Origin: an uncultured Flavobacteriaceae bacterium | Lineage (GTDB): Bacteria; Bacteroidota; Bacteroidia; Flavobacteriales; Flavobacteriaceae | Assembly: GCA_943789365.1 (NCBI GenBank) | Contig: CALSTV010000001.1 | Location: 1,736,001 to 1,800,000 of the forward strand | Direction of reading: 5' to 3' | Length of the DNA stretch: 64,000 bases | Shown here: positions 8,126 to 15,342 of the stretch, in pieces | How the letters are laid out: every line of letters begins with the position of its first letter | Position numbering within the stretch: the first letter of the stretch is position 1 | The notes under the pieces: model-generated | Databases searched by the model: none | What the model was told of the DNA's origin: nothing | What the model saw: only the letters and a program-made list of their open reading frames with translations | Program-made: the position numbers and the translations under genes

Positions 8126-10003
8126 CTACCTACCCATATATACCAACAAGACAGAAATATCACTTGGAGAAACTCCACTAATTCTACTTGCTTGTGAGAT
8201 AGAAACAGGTTTTATTTTGGACAACTTCTGACGTGCTTCAATGGATAAGGATTTGACTTTTGAATAGTCAAAATTTTCCGGAATACTTACATTTTCTAAA
8301 CGTGTTAACTTATCAGCATTTCGCTTTTCTTTGTCAATATACCCTGCGTATTTTACATGAATCTCCGTTTGCTCAACAATTTCATCATCTATAGAATTAG
8401 CTCCAATAAACTCAGAAACCTTTGGAAACTTTCGTACATCTTCGAAGTTCAATTGAGGCCTTGCAGCAATCTTAAACATCTTCATAGATTGATTGATTGG
8501 TGCCGAATTCTTAGCTTCCAAAATCGGGTTTACATCTTTGGGTAATACAGACGTATCACGCAAAAAAGCAACAAACAAATCTGTTTTCTCTTGTTTTTCC
8601 TTTACACGATCTAGGCGTTCTTGAGAAACCATTCCCAACTCAAAAGCTTTGGGTGTTAAACGCAAATCGGCATTGTCTTGTCGCAACAAGGTTCTATATT
8701 CTGCACGCGACGTAAACATACGGTAAGGTTCTTCTGTTCCCTTTGTAATCAAATCATCAATCAAAACACCTATATACGCTTCCGAACGACTTAAAATAAA
8801 AGGTTCTTTATTCTGCACATTTAACACGGCATTAATACCCGCCATCAAACCTTGAGATGCCGCTTCTTCATAACCAGTTGTTCCATTAATCTGACCCGCA
8901 AAATACAAGTTCTTTACAAGCTTTGTTTCCAATGTATGTCGCAACTGTGTAGGTGGAAAATAGTCGTATTCTATAGCATAACCAAAACGCAAAAACTTTA
9001 CATTTTCAAAGCCCGCTACTTTACGTAAAGCTTTGTCTTGAACATCTTCCGGCAATGAGGTTGAAAAACCATTTACATAAATCTCTGTGGTATCCCATCC
9101 TTCGGGCTCAACAAATATTTGATGTTTATCCTTTGTAGCAAATCGATCAATTTTATCTTCTATAGATGGACAATATCTAGGCCCTGTACTTTTAATTCTT
9201 CCATTAAACATAGGAGACCTGTCAAATCCAGAGCGCAACAAATCATGTACTTCTTGTGATGTATAAGACATATAACAAGATCGTTGTTCTTTCAACCTTT
9301 TTGTAGTAGAGGCGTAGGAAAATTTTTCTGGTTTTTCGTCCCCCGGTTGTTCAATCATTTTAGAAAAATCAAGTGAACGCGCATCTACACGCGGAGGTGT
9401 TCCGGTTTTCATTCTTCCAGCTTCAAACCCAACTTTTACCAAGTCTTCGGTTATTCCTGTTGAAGCTGCTTCCCCTGCCCTTCCACCACCAAAGGTTTTT
9501 TCTCCTATATGAATCAAACCATTTAAAAAGGTTCCCGCCGTAATAATAACTGTTTTTGCTTTGATTTCAATTCCTAAACCAGTACGAACACCCACAATAA
9601 CATTATCTTCAATCAACAAACCCGAAACCATATCCTGATAAAAATCTAGGTTATCGGTTTGCTCCAACATATTTCGCCATTTTTCAGCAAAACGCATACG
9701 GTCACTTTGTGCACGCGGACTCCACATTGCAGGTCCTTTTGATTTATTCAACATCTTAAACTGAATCGCGGTTTCGTCAGTTACAATTCCACTGTACCCC
9801 CCAAGCGCATCAATTTCGCGAACTATCTGACCTTTTGCAATTCCACCCATTGCAGGATTACAACTCATCTGAGCAATATTTTGAAGACTCATTGTAATCA
9901 ACAAGGTTTTACCACCCATGTTGGCACTTGCCGCAGCGGCTTCGCTACCAGCATGCCCACCACCCACAACAATAACATCATATGTATCTGTAAATAAACT
10001 CAT
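8126..10003 (-). CDS. mnmG: tRNA uridine-5-carboxymethylaminomethyl(34) synthesis enzyme MnmG
   Basis: The 625-residue protein is the FAD-binding subunit that, with MnmE, installs the carboxymethylaminomethyl group on uridine 34 of tRNAs. The FAD dinucleotide motif VGGGHAGSEAA is at about residues 13-23. Family blocks SCNPAMGGIAKGQIVREIDALGG, MLNKSKGPAMWSPRAQ, GTFLNGLIHIGE and GLMAGINA are all present, and the length is normal. It is flanked on both sides by identical GTTCCACGTGGAAC palindromes. In many bacteria this gene lies near the replication origin and parAB, which fits the origin candidate 12 kb away. ybeY lies upstream on the same strand. Confidence 0.97.
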   Translation of the reverse strand: MSLFTDTYDVIVVGGGHAGSEAAAASANMGGKTLLITMSLQNIAQMSCNPAMGGIAKGQIVREIDALGGYSGIVTDETAIQFKMLNKSKGPAMWSPRAQSDRMRFAEKWRNMLEQTDNLDFYQDMVSGLLIEDNVIVGVRTGLGIEIKAKTVIITAGTFLNGLIHIGEKTFGGGRAGEAASTGITEDLVKVGFEAGRMKTGTPPRVDARSLDFSKMIEQPGDEKPEKFSYASTTKRLKEQRSCYMSYTSQEVHDLLRSGFDRSPMFNGRIKSTGPRYCPSIEDKIDRFATKDKHQIFVEPEGWDTTEIYVNGFSTSLPEDVQDKALRKVAGFENVKFLRFGYAIEYDYFPPTQLRHTLETKLVKNLYFAGQINGTTGYEEAASQGLMAGINAVLNVQNKEPFILSRSEAYIGVLIDDLITKGTEEPYRMFTSRAEYRTLLRQDNADLRLTPKAFELGMVSQERLDRVKEKQEKTDLFVAFLRDTSVLPKDVNPILEAKNSAPINQSMKMFKIAARPQLNFEDVRKFPKVSEFIGANSIDDEIVEQTEIHVKYAGYIDKEKRNADKLTRLENVSIPENFDYSKVKSLSIEARQKLSKIKPVSISQASRISGVSPSDISVLLVYMGR

Positions 10004-10018
10004 TCCTTCTTTTATTGT

Positions 10019-10032
10019 GTTCCACGTGGAAC
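10019..10032. other. parS-like centromere site, copy 2
   Basis: This is an identical perfect palindrome GTTCCACGTGGAAC, preceded by T so that 15 of the 16 consensus positions TGTTNCACGTGNAACA fit. It occupies the 36-bp gap between ybeY and mnmG, 1,951 bp from copy 1. It has no T-tract, so a terminator is unlikely. Confidence 0.72.
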
Positions 10033-10039
10033 TTTATTG

Positions 10040-10468
10040 TTAACTACTTGTTTTTGAATGTTTTAACTGTTTAATACATACATCCTCTTGCAAACGCATC
10101 TCTTTTTTATCATCTCTACTTTTATCTTTATACCCCATATAATGCAATACGCCATGGATCATAACTCTTTGCAATTCTTCTTCAAAAGGAATTTCCAATT
10201 CTTGCGCATTTTCACGCACCCGTTCAATGGAAATAAAAATATCACCACCAACCAACTTCCCCATCGTGTAATCAAAACTTATGATGTCGGTAAGTGTATC
10301 GTGCTGTAAAAACTCAATATTCAACTTCAACAAATACGCATCGTCACAAAACACATAGTTTAGTTCTCCAAGTTTAAACCCGTAGGACGCAACACAAAGC
10401 TCAATCCATTTTTTAGACAACGCTTCATCCGCTAATTCAAACTCCAATTCGTAATTGAAATCAATCAT
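10040..10468 (-). CDS. ybeY: rRNA maturation RNase YbeY
   Basis: I set the start at 10468 (MIDFNYELEF...) because it gives the usual family N-terminus; an ATG at 10510 would add 14 residues. YbeY is a zinc-dependent endoribonuclease in 16S rRNA maturation and ribosome quality control. The metal motif reads HGVLHYMGYKD: the first two histidines are present, but the third ligand position, His in E. coli, is Asp here. I believe this is usual in Bacteroidota. It is upstream of mnmG on the same strand, with the parS-like site in the short gap. Confidence 0.92.
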   Translation of the reverse strand: MIDFNYELEFELADEALSKKWIELCVASYGFKLGELNYVFCDDAYLLKLNIEFLQHDTLTDIISFDYTMGKLVGGDIFISIERVRENAQELEIPFEEELQRVMIHGVLHYMGYKDKSRDDKKEMRLQEDVCIKQLKHSKTSS

Positions 10469-10614
10469 GATAAAAAATTTTTGCAAAGATAGTGATTGTA
10501 GACCAAACATGAATCACTTGCAAAGATGGTGCTATTGTGCATGCTAATAAAAAAAATGAACCGACTAACCTACTTCATAAAAACATACGTAAATTGCAAA
10601 AAAACACTTTTGAG

Positions 10615-11367
10615 ATGGAAGGAATCGAGCCAAACCAAAACATTTATGACAATACAGCTTTTTACGAAAACTATATTGCTTTGCGAAAGCAAAGTAATGG
10701 TTTGAACAACGCATTAGAGAATCCCCATTTTAAAAAATTACTTCCCGAGGTAAAAGAAAAGGATATTCTGGATTTGGGTTGTGGGTTTGGCAAAGCCAGT
10801 TATGAATACATTCAAGGAGGGGCTAAAAAAGTGGTTGCTGTAGATATTTCTGAAAACATGGTTCAGCACGCACGTGAAAATTATGCAGCACCCAACCTCA
10901 GTTATTGTATAAGTCCCATTCAAGAATACGATTACCCAGAAAATGCCTTTGATGTGGTGGTTAGCTCCCTTTGTTTTCACTATATTGAAGACTATAAAAC
11001 TTTGATACAAAACATCAAACGAACCTTGCGACCTGGCGGTGTCTTATTGTTTTCACAAGAACACCCTTATACCTTGGCTAATATTGAAAAAACAAGCTGG
11101 CAACAGGATGCTAACGGCGATAAAAAACATTGGATTGTAGATAATTACCACGAGGAAGGAGCAAGAAGACACGATTGGTTTGTGGAAGATGTACTCAAAT
11201 ACCACAGAACTTTAGAAAATATTATCAACACCCTTATAAAACATGGCTTTTTAATCGACCATTTAGGGGAGCCATTTGCATTGCCGGCTTTTGAAAAGGA
11301 TGCTCCCGAACTGAAAGACGAAAGAAGACGACCACCTTTTCTGTTTGTTCGTTGTCGAAAACCCTAA
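10615..11367 (+). CDS. class I SAM-dependent methyltransferase
   Basis: I take the start at 10615 (MEGIEPNQNIYDNTAFYENY), since the family begins near the YDN motif; an upstream ATG at 10537 would add 26 polar residues and is less likely. Motif I is DLGCGFGKASYEYI, followed by VVAVDISENMV and the post-I region FDVVVSSLCFHYIEDY, with RPGGVLLFSQEHP as motif III. This is the Methyltransf_11 group. The substrate is unknown. The 250-residue length is typical. It stands between divergent ybeY and co-directional gltX and looks monocistronic. Confidence 0.8.
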   Translation: MEGIEPNQNIYDNTAFYENYIALRKQSNGLNNALENPHFKKLLPEVKEKDILDLGCGFGKASYEYIQGGAKKVVAVDISENMVQHARENYAAPNLSYCISPIQEYDYPENAFDVVVSSLCFHYIEDYKTLIQNIKRTLRPGGVLLFSQEHPYTLANIEKTSWQQDANGDKKHWIVDNYHEEGARRHDWFVEDVLKYHRTLENIINTLIKHGFLIDHLGEPFALPAFEKDAPELKDERRRPPFLFVRCRKP

Positions 11368-11407
11368 GATTCTGAAATTTCTCTTCTAACATCTGCACAG
11401 GGTTCAT

Positions 11408-11415
11408 TATCTTTG
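11408..11415 (+). promoter_or_regulatory. -7 promoter box TATCTTTG for gltX
   Basis: TATCTTTG fits the Bacteroidota -7 consensus TAnnTTTG and lies 20 bp before the gltX ATG, implying a very short leader. No clear -33 TTTG is visible at the expected distance. Confidence 0.4.
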
Positions 11416-11434
11416 CATTTCAAATTTTCAGATT

Positions 11435-12964
11435 ATGAACAACGTTAGAGTGCGATTTGCACCCAGTCCAACCGGACCTTTACATATTGGCGGCGTAAGA
11501 ACCGCTTTGTACAACTATTTATTTGCCAAAAAACACGGAGGTACTTTTGTATTGCGTATTGAAGACACCGATCAAACAAGATATGTAGCCAATGCAGAAC
11601 AATATATTGTGGAGGCTATGGAATGGTGTGGTATTCCTTTTGACGAAGCGCCTGGAAAGAATGAGAAATTTGGTCCATACCGACAATCGGAACGCAAGCA
11701 TTTGTACAAGCAATATGCCGATGCTTTAATTGCTTCTGGAGATGCTTATATTGCTTTTGATACTGCCGATCAGTTAGATTTTCACAGAAAAGACCATGAG
11801 GAAAAAGGCAAAACGTTTATCTACAACTGGCACAACAGAGCCAAGCTTACCAATTCTATAAGTCTTTCTGCAGAAGAGGTTGAAAAACGTATTGCTAATG
11901 GAGATGCTTATGTGGTGCGATTTAAGATGTACCAACCTGAAATACACAGTGAAGATGCTACTATTGATGCTGAAGACAGCATTCGTAAAAATGTGTCTTT
12001 TAAACGCGCTTTGCTAGATGATAAGGTGTTGTTTAAAAGCGATGGTATGCCTACGTATCATTTGGCGAATATTGTGGATGACCATTTGATGGAAATATCA
12101 CATGTAATTCGCGGTGAAGAATGGTTACCTTCCCTCCCATTGCATATTGCATTGTATGAAGCGCTTGGTTGGAATGCGCCTCAGTTTGCACATTTGCCTT
12201 TATTATTAAAACCTGTTGGGAAAGGAAAATTGAGCAAGCGTGATGGCGACAAGCTAGGTTTCCCAGTGTTTCCTTTAGCGTATACGAATGAAAATACAGG
12301 AGAGGTTTCTCGCGGCTATCGTGAGGACGGGTATTTTAACGATGCTTTTGTAAATATGTTGGCTTTGTTGGGTTGGAATCCTGGAACAGAACAGGAGTTG
12401 TTTTCTTTGGAAGAATTGGCGAACAGTTTTAGTTTGGATCGCGTAAGTAAAGCAGGTGCAAAATTCAACCCAGATAAAACGAAATGGTTCAACCAACAAT
12501 ACTTACAACAAAAAGAAAATAGTATCCTAGCAACTCTTTACGCTCCTATTTTAAAAGGAAAAGGGATTGAAAGTACACCTGACTATATTGAAACGGTTGT
12601 AGGTCTAATTAAAGAACGCGCCACCTTTGTCACTGATTTTTGGAACTTGAGTGATTTCTTTTTTACAGCTCCAATGGAATACGATGCCAAAGCGTCTAAA
12701 AAGCAATGGAAGGCAGATACAGGCAGTCTTATGACTGAGGTAATTGAAGTATTAAACGCCATTGGTGATTTTTCTTCCGAAAATGTAGAAACCATTTTAA
12801 AGGAATGGATTACATCAAAAGAAATAGGTTTTGGAAAGGTTATGCAGCCTTTACGATTAAGTTTGGTAGGCGCTTTAAAAGGCCCTCATCTGTTCGATAT
12901 TGCAGCGATGATTGGAAAGGAAGCAAGTATACAACGCATTGAAAATGCGGTTGATAAATTGTAA
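11435..12964 (+). CDS. gltX: glutamate--tRNA ligase
   Basis: The 509-residue protein charges tRNA-Glu. It shows the class I synthetase signature PSPTGPLHIGG (HIGH equivalent at residues 17-20) and the KMSKS equivalent KLSKRDG at about residue 268. The conserved ALYNYLFAKK, RIEDTDQ and YHLANIVDDHLM...HVIRGEEWLPS blocks identify it as GluRS. The C-terminal anticodon-binding half is complete. Transcription probably starts at a TATCTTTG box 20 bp upstream. It ends at a strong inverted repeat shared with the convergent downstream gene. Confidence 0.97.
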   Translation: MNNVRVRFAPSPTGPLHIGGVRTALYNYLFAKKHGGTFVLRIEDTDQTRYVANAEQYIVEAMEWCGIPFDEAPGKNEKFGPYRQSERKHLYKQYADALIASGDAYIAFDTADQLDFHRKDHEEKGKTFIYNWHNRAKLTNSISLSAEEVEKRIANGDAYVVRFKMYQPEIHSEDATIDAEDSIRKNVSFKRALLDDKVLFKSDGMPTYHLANIVDDHLMEISHVIRGEEWLPSLPLHIALYEALGWNAPQFAHLPLLLKPVGKGKLSKRDGDKLGFPVFPLAYTNENTGEVSRGYREDGYFNDAFVNMLALLGWNPGTEQELFSLEELANSFSLDRVSKAGAKFNPDKTKWFNQQYLQQKENSILATLYAPILKGKGIESTPDYIETVVGLIKERATFVTDFWNLSDFFFTAPMEYDAKASKKQWKADTGSLMTEVIEVLNAIGDFSSENVETILKEWITSKEIGFGKVMQPLRLSLVGALKGPHLFDIAAMIGKEASIQRIENAVDKL

Positions 12965-13001
12965 CCACACCTACTAGGTTTAAATAAACTAGTAGGTGTG
13001 G
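12965..13001. terminator. bidirectional hairpin between convergent genes
   Basis: CCACACCTACTAG (12965-12977) and CTAGTAGGTGTGG (12989-13001) form a perfect 13-bp stem with an 11-nt loop, starting right at the gltX stop. A small second hairpin GAACC-CGTT-GGTTC follows. T-tracts are weak, but the position between convergent genes supports a terminator role. Confidence 0.7.
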
Positions 13002-13021
13002 GAACCCGTTGGTTCAGGTTT

Positions 13022-13381
13022 TTAATTCGTTAGTTGGTCTACTTTTTCAACATCGATGATGAAATACTTGGTATCTCCCCACCAAGGGAAGGTAGCAAAA
13101 CGTTCTTTGTATTTCAAACGCACGTTATTACCTTGATACAACTGAAGTAATTCAATAACTTTTTCTTCTTTTTCTTCTACTGAAAAATGAAAGCGCTGTG
13201 CTTCCGATACACCTTGACTTACTTCTCCTTCATAGGTTTTAAACAAAAGTCCTTTGTAGGTTAATTTTACGAGTTGACCAGAACGGTATCCTTCACTATA
13301 ACTCCAGTAATATATCGTTGTAAAATAAAGTGTTGTGGCTATTAAAATGGTTGCAATACTGCCAATAATAAATTTTTTCAT
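13022..13381 (-). CDS. small membrane-anchored protein of unknown function
   Basis: The 119-residue protein starts MKKFIIGSIATILIATTLYF, a single N-terminal membrane anchor or uncleaved signal, followed by about 95 soluble residues with an aromatic stretch (FATFPWWGDTKYFIID). I recognise it only as a conserved type of small protein in flavobacteria; no catalytic motif is present. It is divergent from the SPFH gene (98 bp between starts) and convergent with gltX. Confidence 0.65.
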   Translation of the reverse strand: MKKFIIGSIATILIATTLYFTTIYYWSYSEGYRSGQLVKLTYKGLLFKTYEGEVSQGVSEAQRFHFSVEEKEEKVIELLQLYQGNNVRLKYKERFATFPWWGDTKYFIIDVEKVDQLTN

Positions 13382-13479
13382 CTGTTTGTTTTAATTTCAA
13401 AGTTACTATTTTTTTAATCTAAATAGAATTTTATTGAAAAGGTTGTACATTTAACATTGTATCCTTAAAAATATAAAAT

Positions 13480-14397
13480 ATGGAAAATTTAATTTATTTA
13501 GCCCCATTATTGGTCATTGCCTCTTTGGGTTTTTTTATTGTAAAGCAACAAACAACCGCTATTGTTGAACGCTTTGGAAAATTTGTGAGCATCCGCCAGT
13601 CGGGCCTCCAGTTTAAAATTCCTTTGATAGATAAAATTTCGGGACGTGTAAGTTTAAAAATTCAACAATTGGATGTGATTGTAGAAACCAAAACCAAAGA
13701 TGATGTATTTGTGCAGTTAAAAATTTCAGTACAGTTTCAAATTTTACGTGAAAAGGTATACGATGCGTTTTACAAGTTGCAAAATCCACACGACCAGATT
13801 ACGGCCTATATTTTTGATACGGTACGCGCCGAAGTACCGAAAATGAAGTTGGACGATGTTTTTGAAAAGAAGGACGACATAGCACAGGCTATACAGCGCG
13901 AACTCAAAGAATCGATGCTTGGGTATGGATATGATATTGTAAAGGCGCTAGTGACCGATATAGACCCCGATGCTCAGGTAAAGGAGGCTATGAATAGAAT
14001 CAACGCTGCAGAACGTGAGAAATTAGCCGCACAGTTCGAAGGAGACGCACAACGTATTTTAATTGTAGAACGTGCGAAAGCCGAAGCTGAAAGTAAACGA
14101 CTGCAAGGGATGGGTATTGCGGATCAACGAAGAGAGATTGCGCGCGGACTGGAAGAGTCTGTGGATGTGTTGAACAAAGCGGGTATCAATTCACAAGAAG
14201 CTTCTGCTTTGATTGTGATTACTCAACATTACGATACCCTACAATCAATTGGTTCTGATACTAATAGCAATTTGATATTATTACCTAACAACCCGAATGC
14301 GGCGAGTTCTATGTTAAATGATATGGTGACGAGTTTGGTGGCAGCGAATAAAATAAAGGATAGTGAAAATCCTTCAATAAAGAAGACTAAAAAATAA
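13480..14397 (+). CDS. SPFH-domain (stomatin/prohibitin-type) membrane protein
   Basis: The 305-residue protein has one N-terminal membrane segment (about 3-21, LIYLAPLLVIASLGFFIV) and then an SPFH/Band 7 domain (about 22-190; ERFGKFVSIRQSGLQFKIPLID). An Ala/Glu-rich helical coiled-coil follows at about 175-220 (AAEREKLAAQFEGDAQRIL), then a C-terminal tail rich in polar residues. Stomatin-like proteins oligomerise on membranes and organise microdomains or modulate proteases. The absence of an adjacent NfeD-type gene leaves the partner open. It is a single gene followed directly by a REP-like repeat. Confidence 0.87.
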   Translation: MENLIYLAPLLVIASLGFFIVKQQTTAIVERFGKFVSIRQSGLQFKIPLIDKISGRVSLKIQQLDVIVETKTKDDVFVQLKISVQFQILREKVYDAFYKLQNPHDQITAYIFDTVRAEVPKMKLDDVFEKKDDIAQAIQRELKESMLGYGYDIVKALVTDIDPDAQVKEAMNRINAAEREKLAAQFEGDAQRILIVERAKAEAESKRLQGMGIADQRREIARGLEESVDVLNKAGINSQEASALIVITQHYDTLQSIGSDTNSNLILLPNNPNAASSMLNDMVTSLVAANKIKDSENPSIKKTKK

Positions 14398-14450
14398 AAT
14401 TAGCCTAAGACTTCTCGACTTTGCTTCGCTGAAGCTACGCGAAAGCAATG

Positions 14451-14593
14451 TACAATTTTGTCCTTCGTCGACTTCTCGATACAATTTTCTCCTTCGTCGA
14501 AAATCACTCGAAGTGACGTCGTAAAGCACGTCAGTTCGAGTGCTTGTGAGGAACGAACAAGTGTATCGAGAACCAGTGCTTGTGAGGAACGAA
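14451..14593. repeat. 143-bp REP-like repeat, left copy
   Basis: The segment matches 14991-15133 over 143 bp with two mismatches, in the same orientation and exactly 540 bp apart. It holds an imperfect palindrome: CACTCGAAGTGACGT (14505-14519), an 8-nt loop, and ACGTCAGTTCGAGTG (14528-14542), 14 of 15 bp paired. The repeat stops two bases beyond the stop codon of the GIY-YIG gene. The sequence just left of it (14411-14445) carries related CTTCTCGACT/CTTCGCT words. Confidence 0.9.
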
Positions 14594-14595
14594 AA

Positions 14596-14886
14596 TTATT
14601 TAAACTTTTTTCTCGCCAAGTTAGGAAGTAAGTCATAGGACCCAGAAATCAATGCTTCTTTTTTAGCTTTGGACCATTTCTTTATTTGCTTTTCGGTGTC
14701 AATGGCAAAACCTACATTTGTAAAATCACAATAATAGACTAAAACCACAGGTCTTCTTAAATACGTATAAGAACCGGGATATTTTCCTTTTTTATGTTCA
14801 AATAATCGTCTATTTATATTATTGGTAATTCCTGTATAGTAGGTTTTATCCGAGCACTTCAGTATGTATACATAGTACGTTTTCAT
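14596..14886 (-). CDS. GIY-YIG domain endonuclease
   Basis: The 96-residue protein is a stand-alone GIY-YIG nuclease domain of the UPF0213/YhbQ type. The core is YYVYILKCSDKTYYTGIT (residues 4-21), with Arg in NNINRRLFEHKKG and the conserved Glu/Lys pair in DTEKQIKKWSK, so the catalytic set appears intact. The family includes repair-related and mobile-intron nucleases; this subgroup has no firm role. The gene lies between two near-identical 143-bp repeats with hairpins. The downstream copy touches its stop codon and the upstream copy lies 104 bp before its start. That resembles a REP element with its own nuclease, a mobility module. Confidence 0.88.
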   Translation of the reverse strand: MKTYYVYILKCSDKTYYTGITNNINRRLFEHKKGKYPGSYTYLRRPVVLVYYCDFTNVGFAIDTEKQIKKWSKAKKEALISGSYDLLPNLARKKFK

Positions 14887-14990
14887 AGCTTTTTTAATTT
14901 AAATATACGGAATAATTGTTTTTAACTGTATTACAAAATATTATATATCCGTTATTTACACTATTAAAACATACTGAAACCACTTCTCGA

Positions 14991-15133
14991 TACAATTTTG
15001 TCCTACGTCGACTTCTCGATACAATTTTCTCCTACGTCGAAAATCACTCGAAGTGACGTCGTAAAGCACGTCAGTTCGAGTGCTTGTGAGGAACGAACAA
15101 GTGTATCGAGAACCAGTGCTTGTGAGGAACGAA
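14991..15133. repeat. 143-bp REP-like repeat, right copy
   Basis: This is the partner of 14451-14593, with two mismatches. Its hairpin arms are 15045-15059 and 15068-15082. Unlike the left copy it runs on into a 36-bp tandem array. The remaining sequence up to 15290 holds no gene. Confidence 0.9.
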
Positions 15134-15238
15134 CAAGTGTATCGAGAACCAGTGCTTGTGAGGAACGATGAAGTGTATCGAGAACCAGTGCTTGTGAGGA
15201 ACGATCAAGTGTATTGAGAACCAATGAATGCTAGGAAC
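15101..15238. repeat. 36-bp tandem array, four units
   Basis: Units beginning GTGTATCGAGAACCAGTGCT start at 15101, 15137, 15173 and 15209. The first three are nearly identical (differing in the GAACAA/GATGAA/GATCAA end) and the fourth is degenerate. They extend the terminal part of the REP-like repeat. Short open frames through them merely translate the period. Confidence 0.88.
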
Positions 15239-15290
15239 AAATGAGCATATCACGAACTTTGTAAATAATAAAGTTATTTCCATTAAAACA

Positions 15291-15324
15291 AAAAACCCTT
15301 GATACACATATATCAAGGGTTTTT
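15291..15324 (-). terminator. rho-independent terminator of the TonB receptor gene
   Basis: AAAAACCCTTGATA and TATCAAGGGTTTTT form a perfect 14-bp stem with a 6-nt loop. On the minus strand the stem ends in a T-run, 19 bp after the receptor stop codon. Confidence 0.85.
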
Positions 15325-15342
15325 AAAACAAACGTTGCTATT

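Noticed and set aside
15003-15224. Minus-strand open frame with VLDTLVRSSQAL repeats
   Set aside because: It is only the translation of the 36-bp DNA repeat; a second frame across the same repeat is equally open.
15101-15238. Possible CRISPR array from regular 36-bp spacing
   Set aside because: The 36-bp units are head to tail with no unique spacers, and no cas genes are present.
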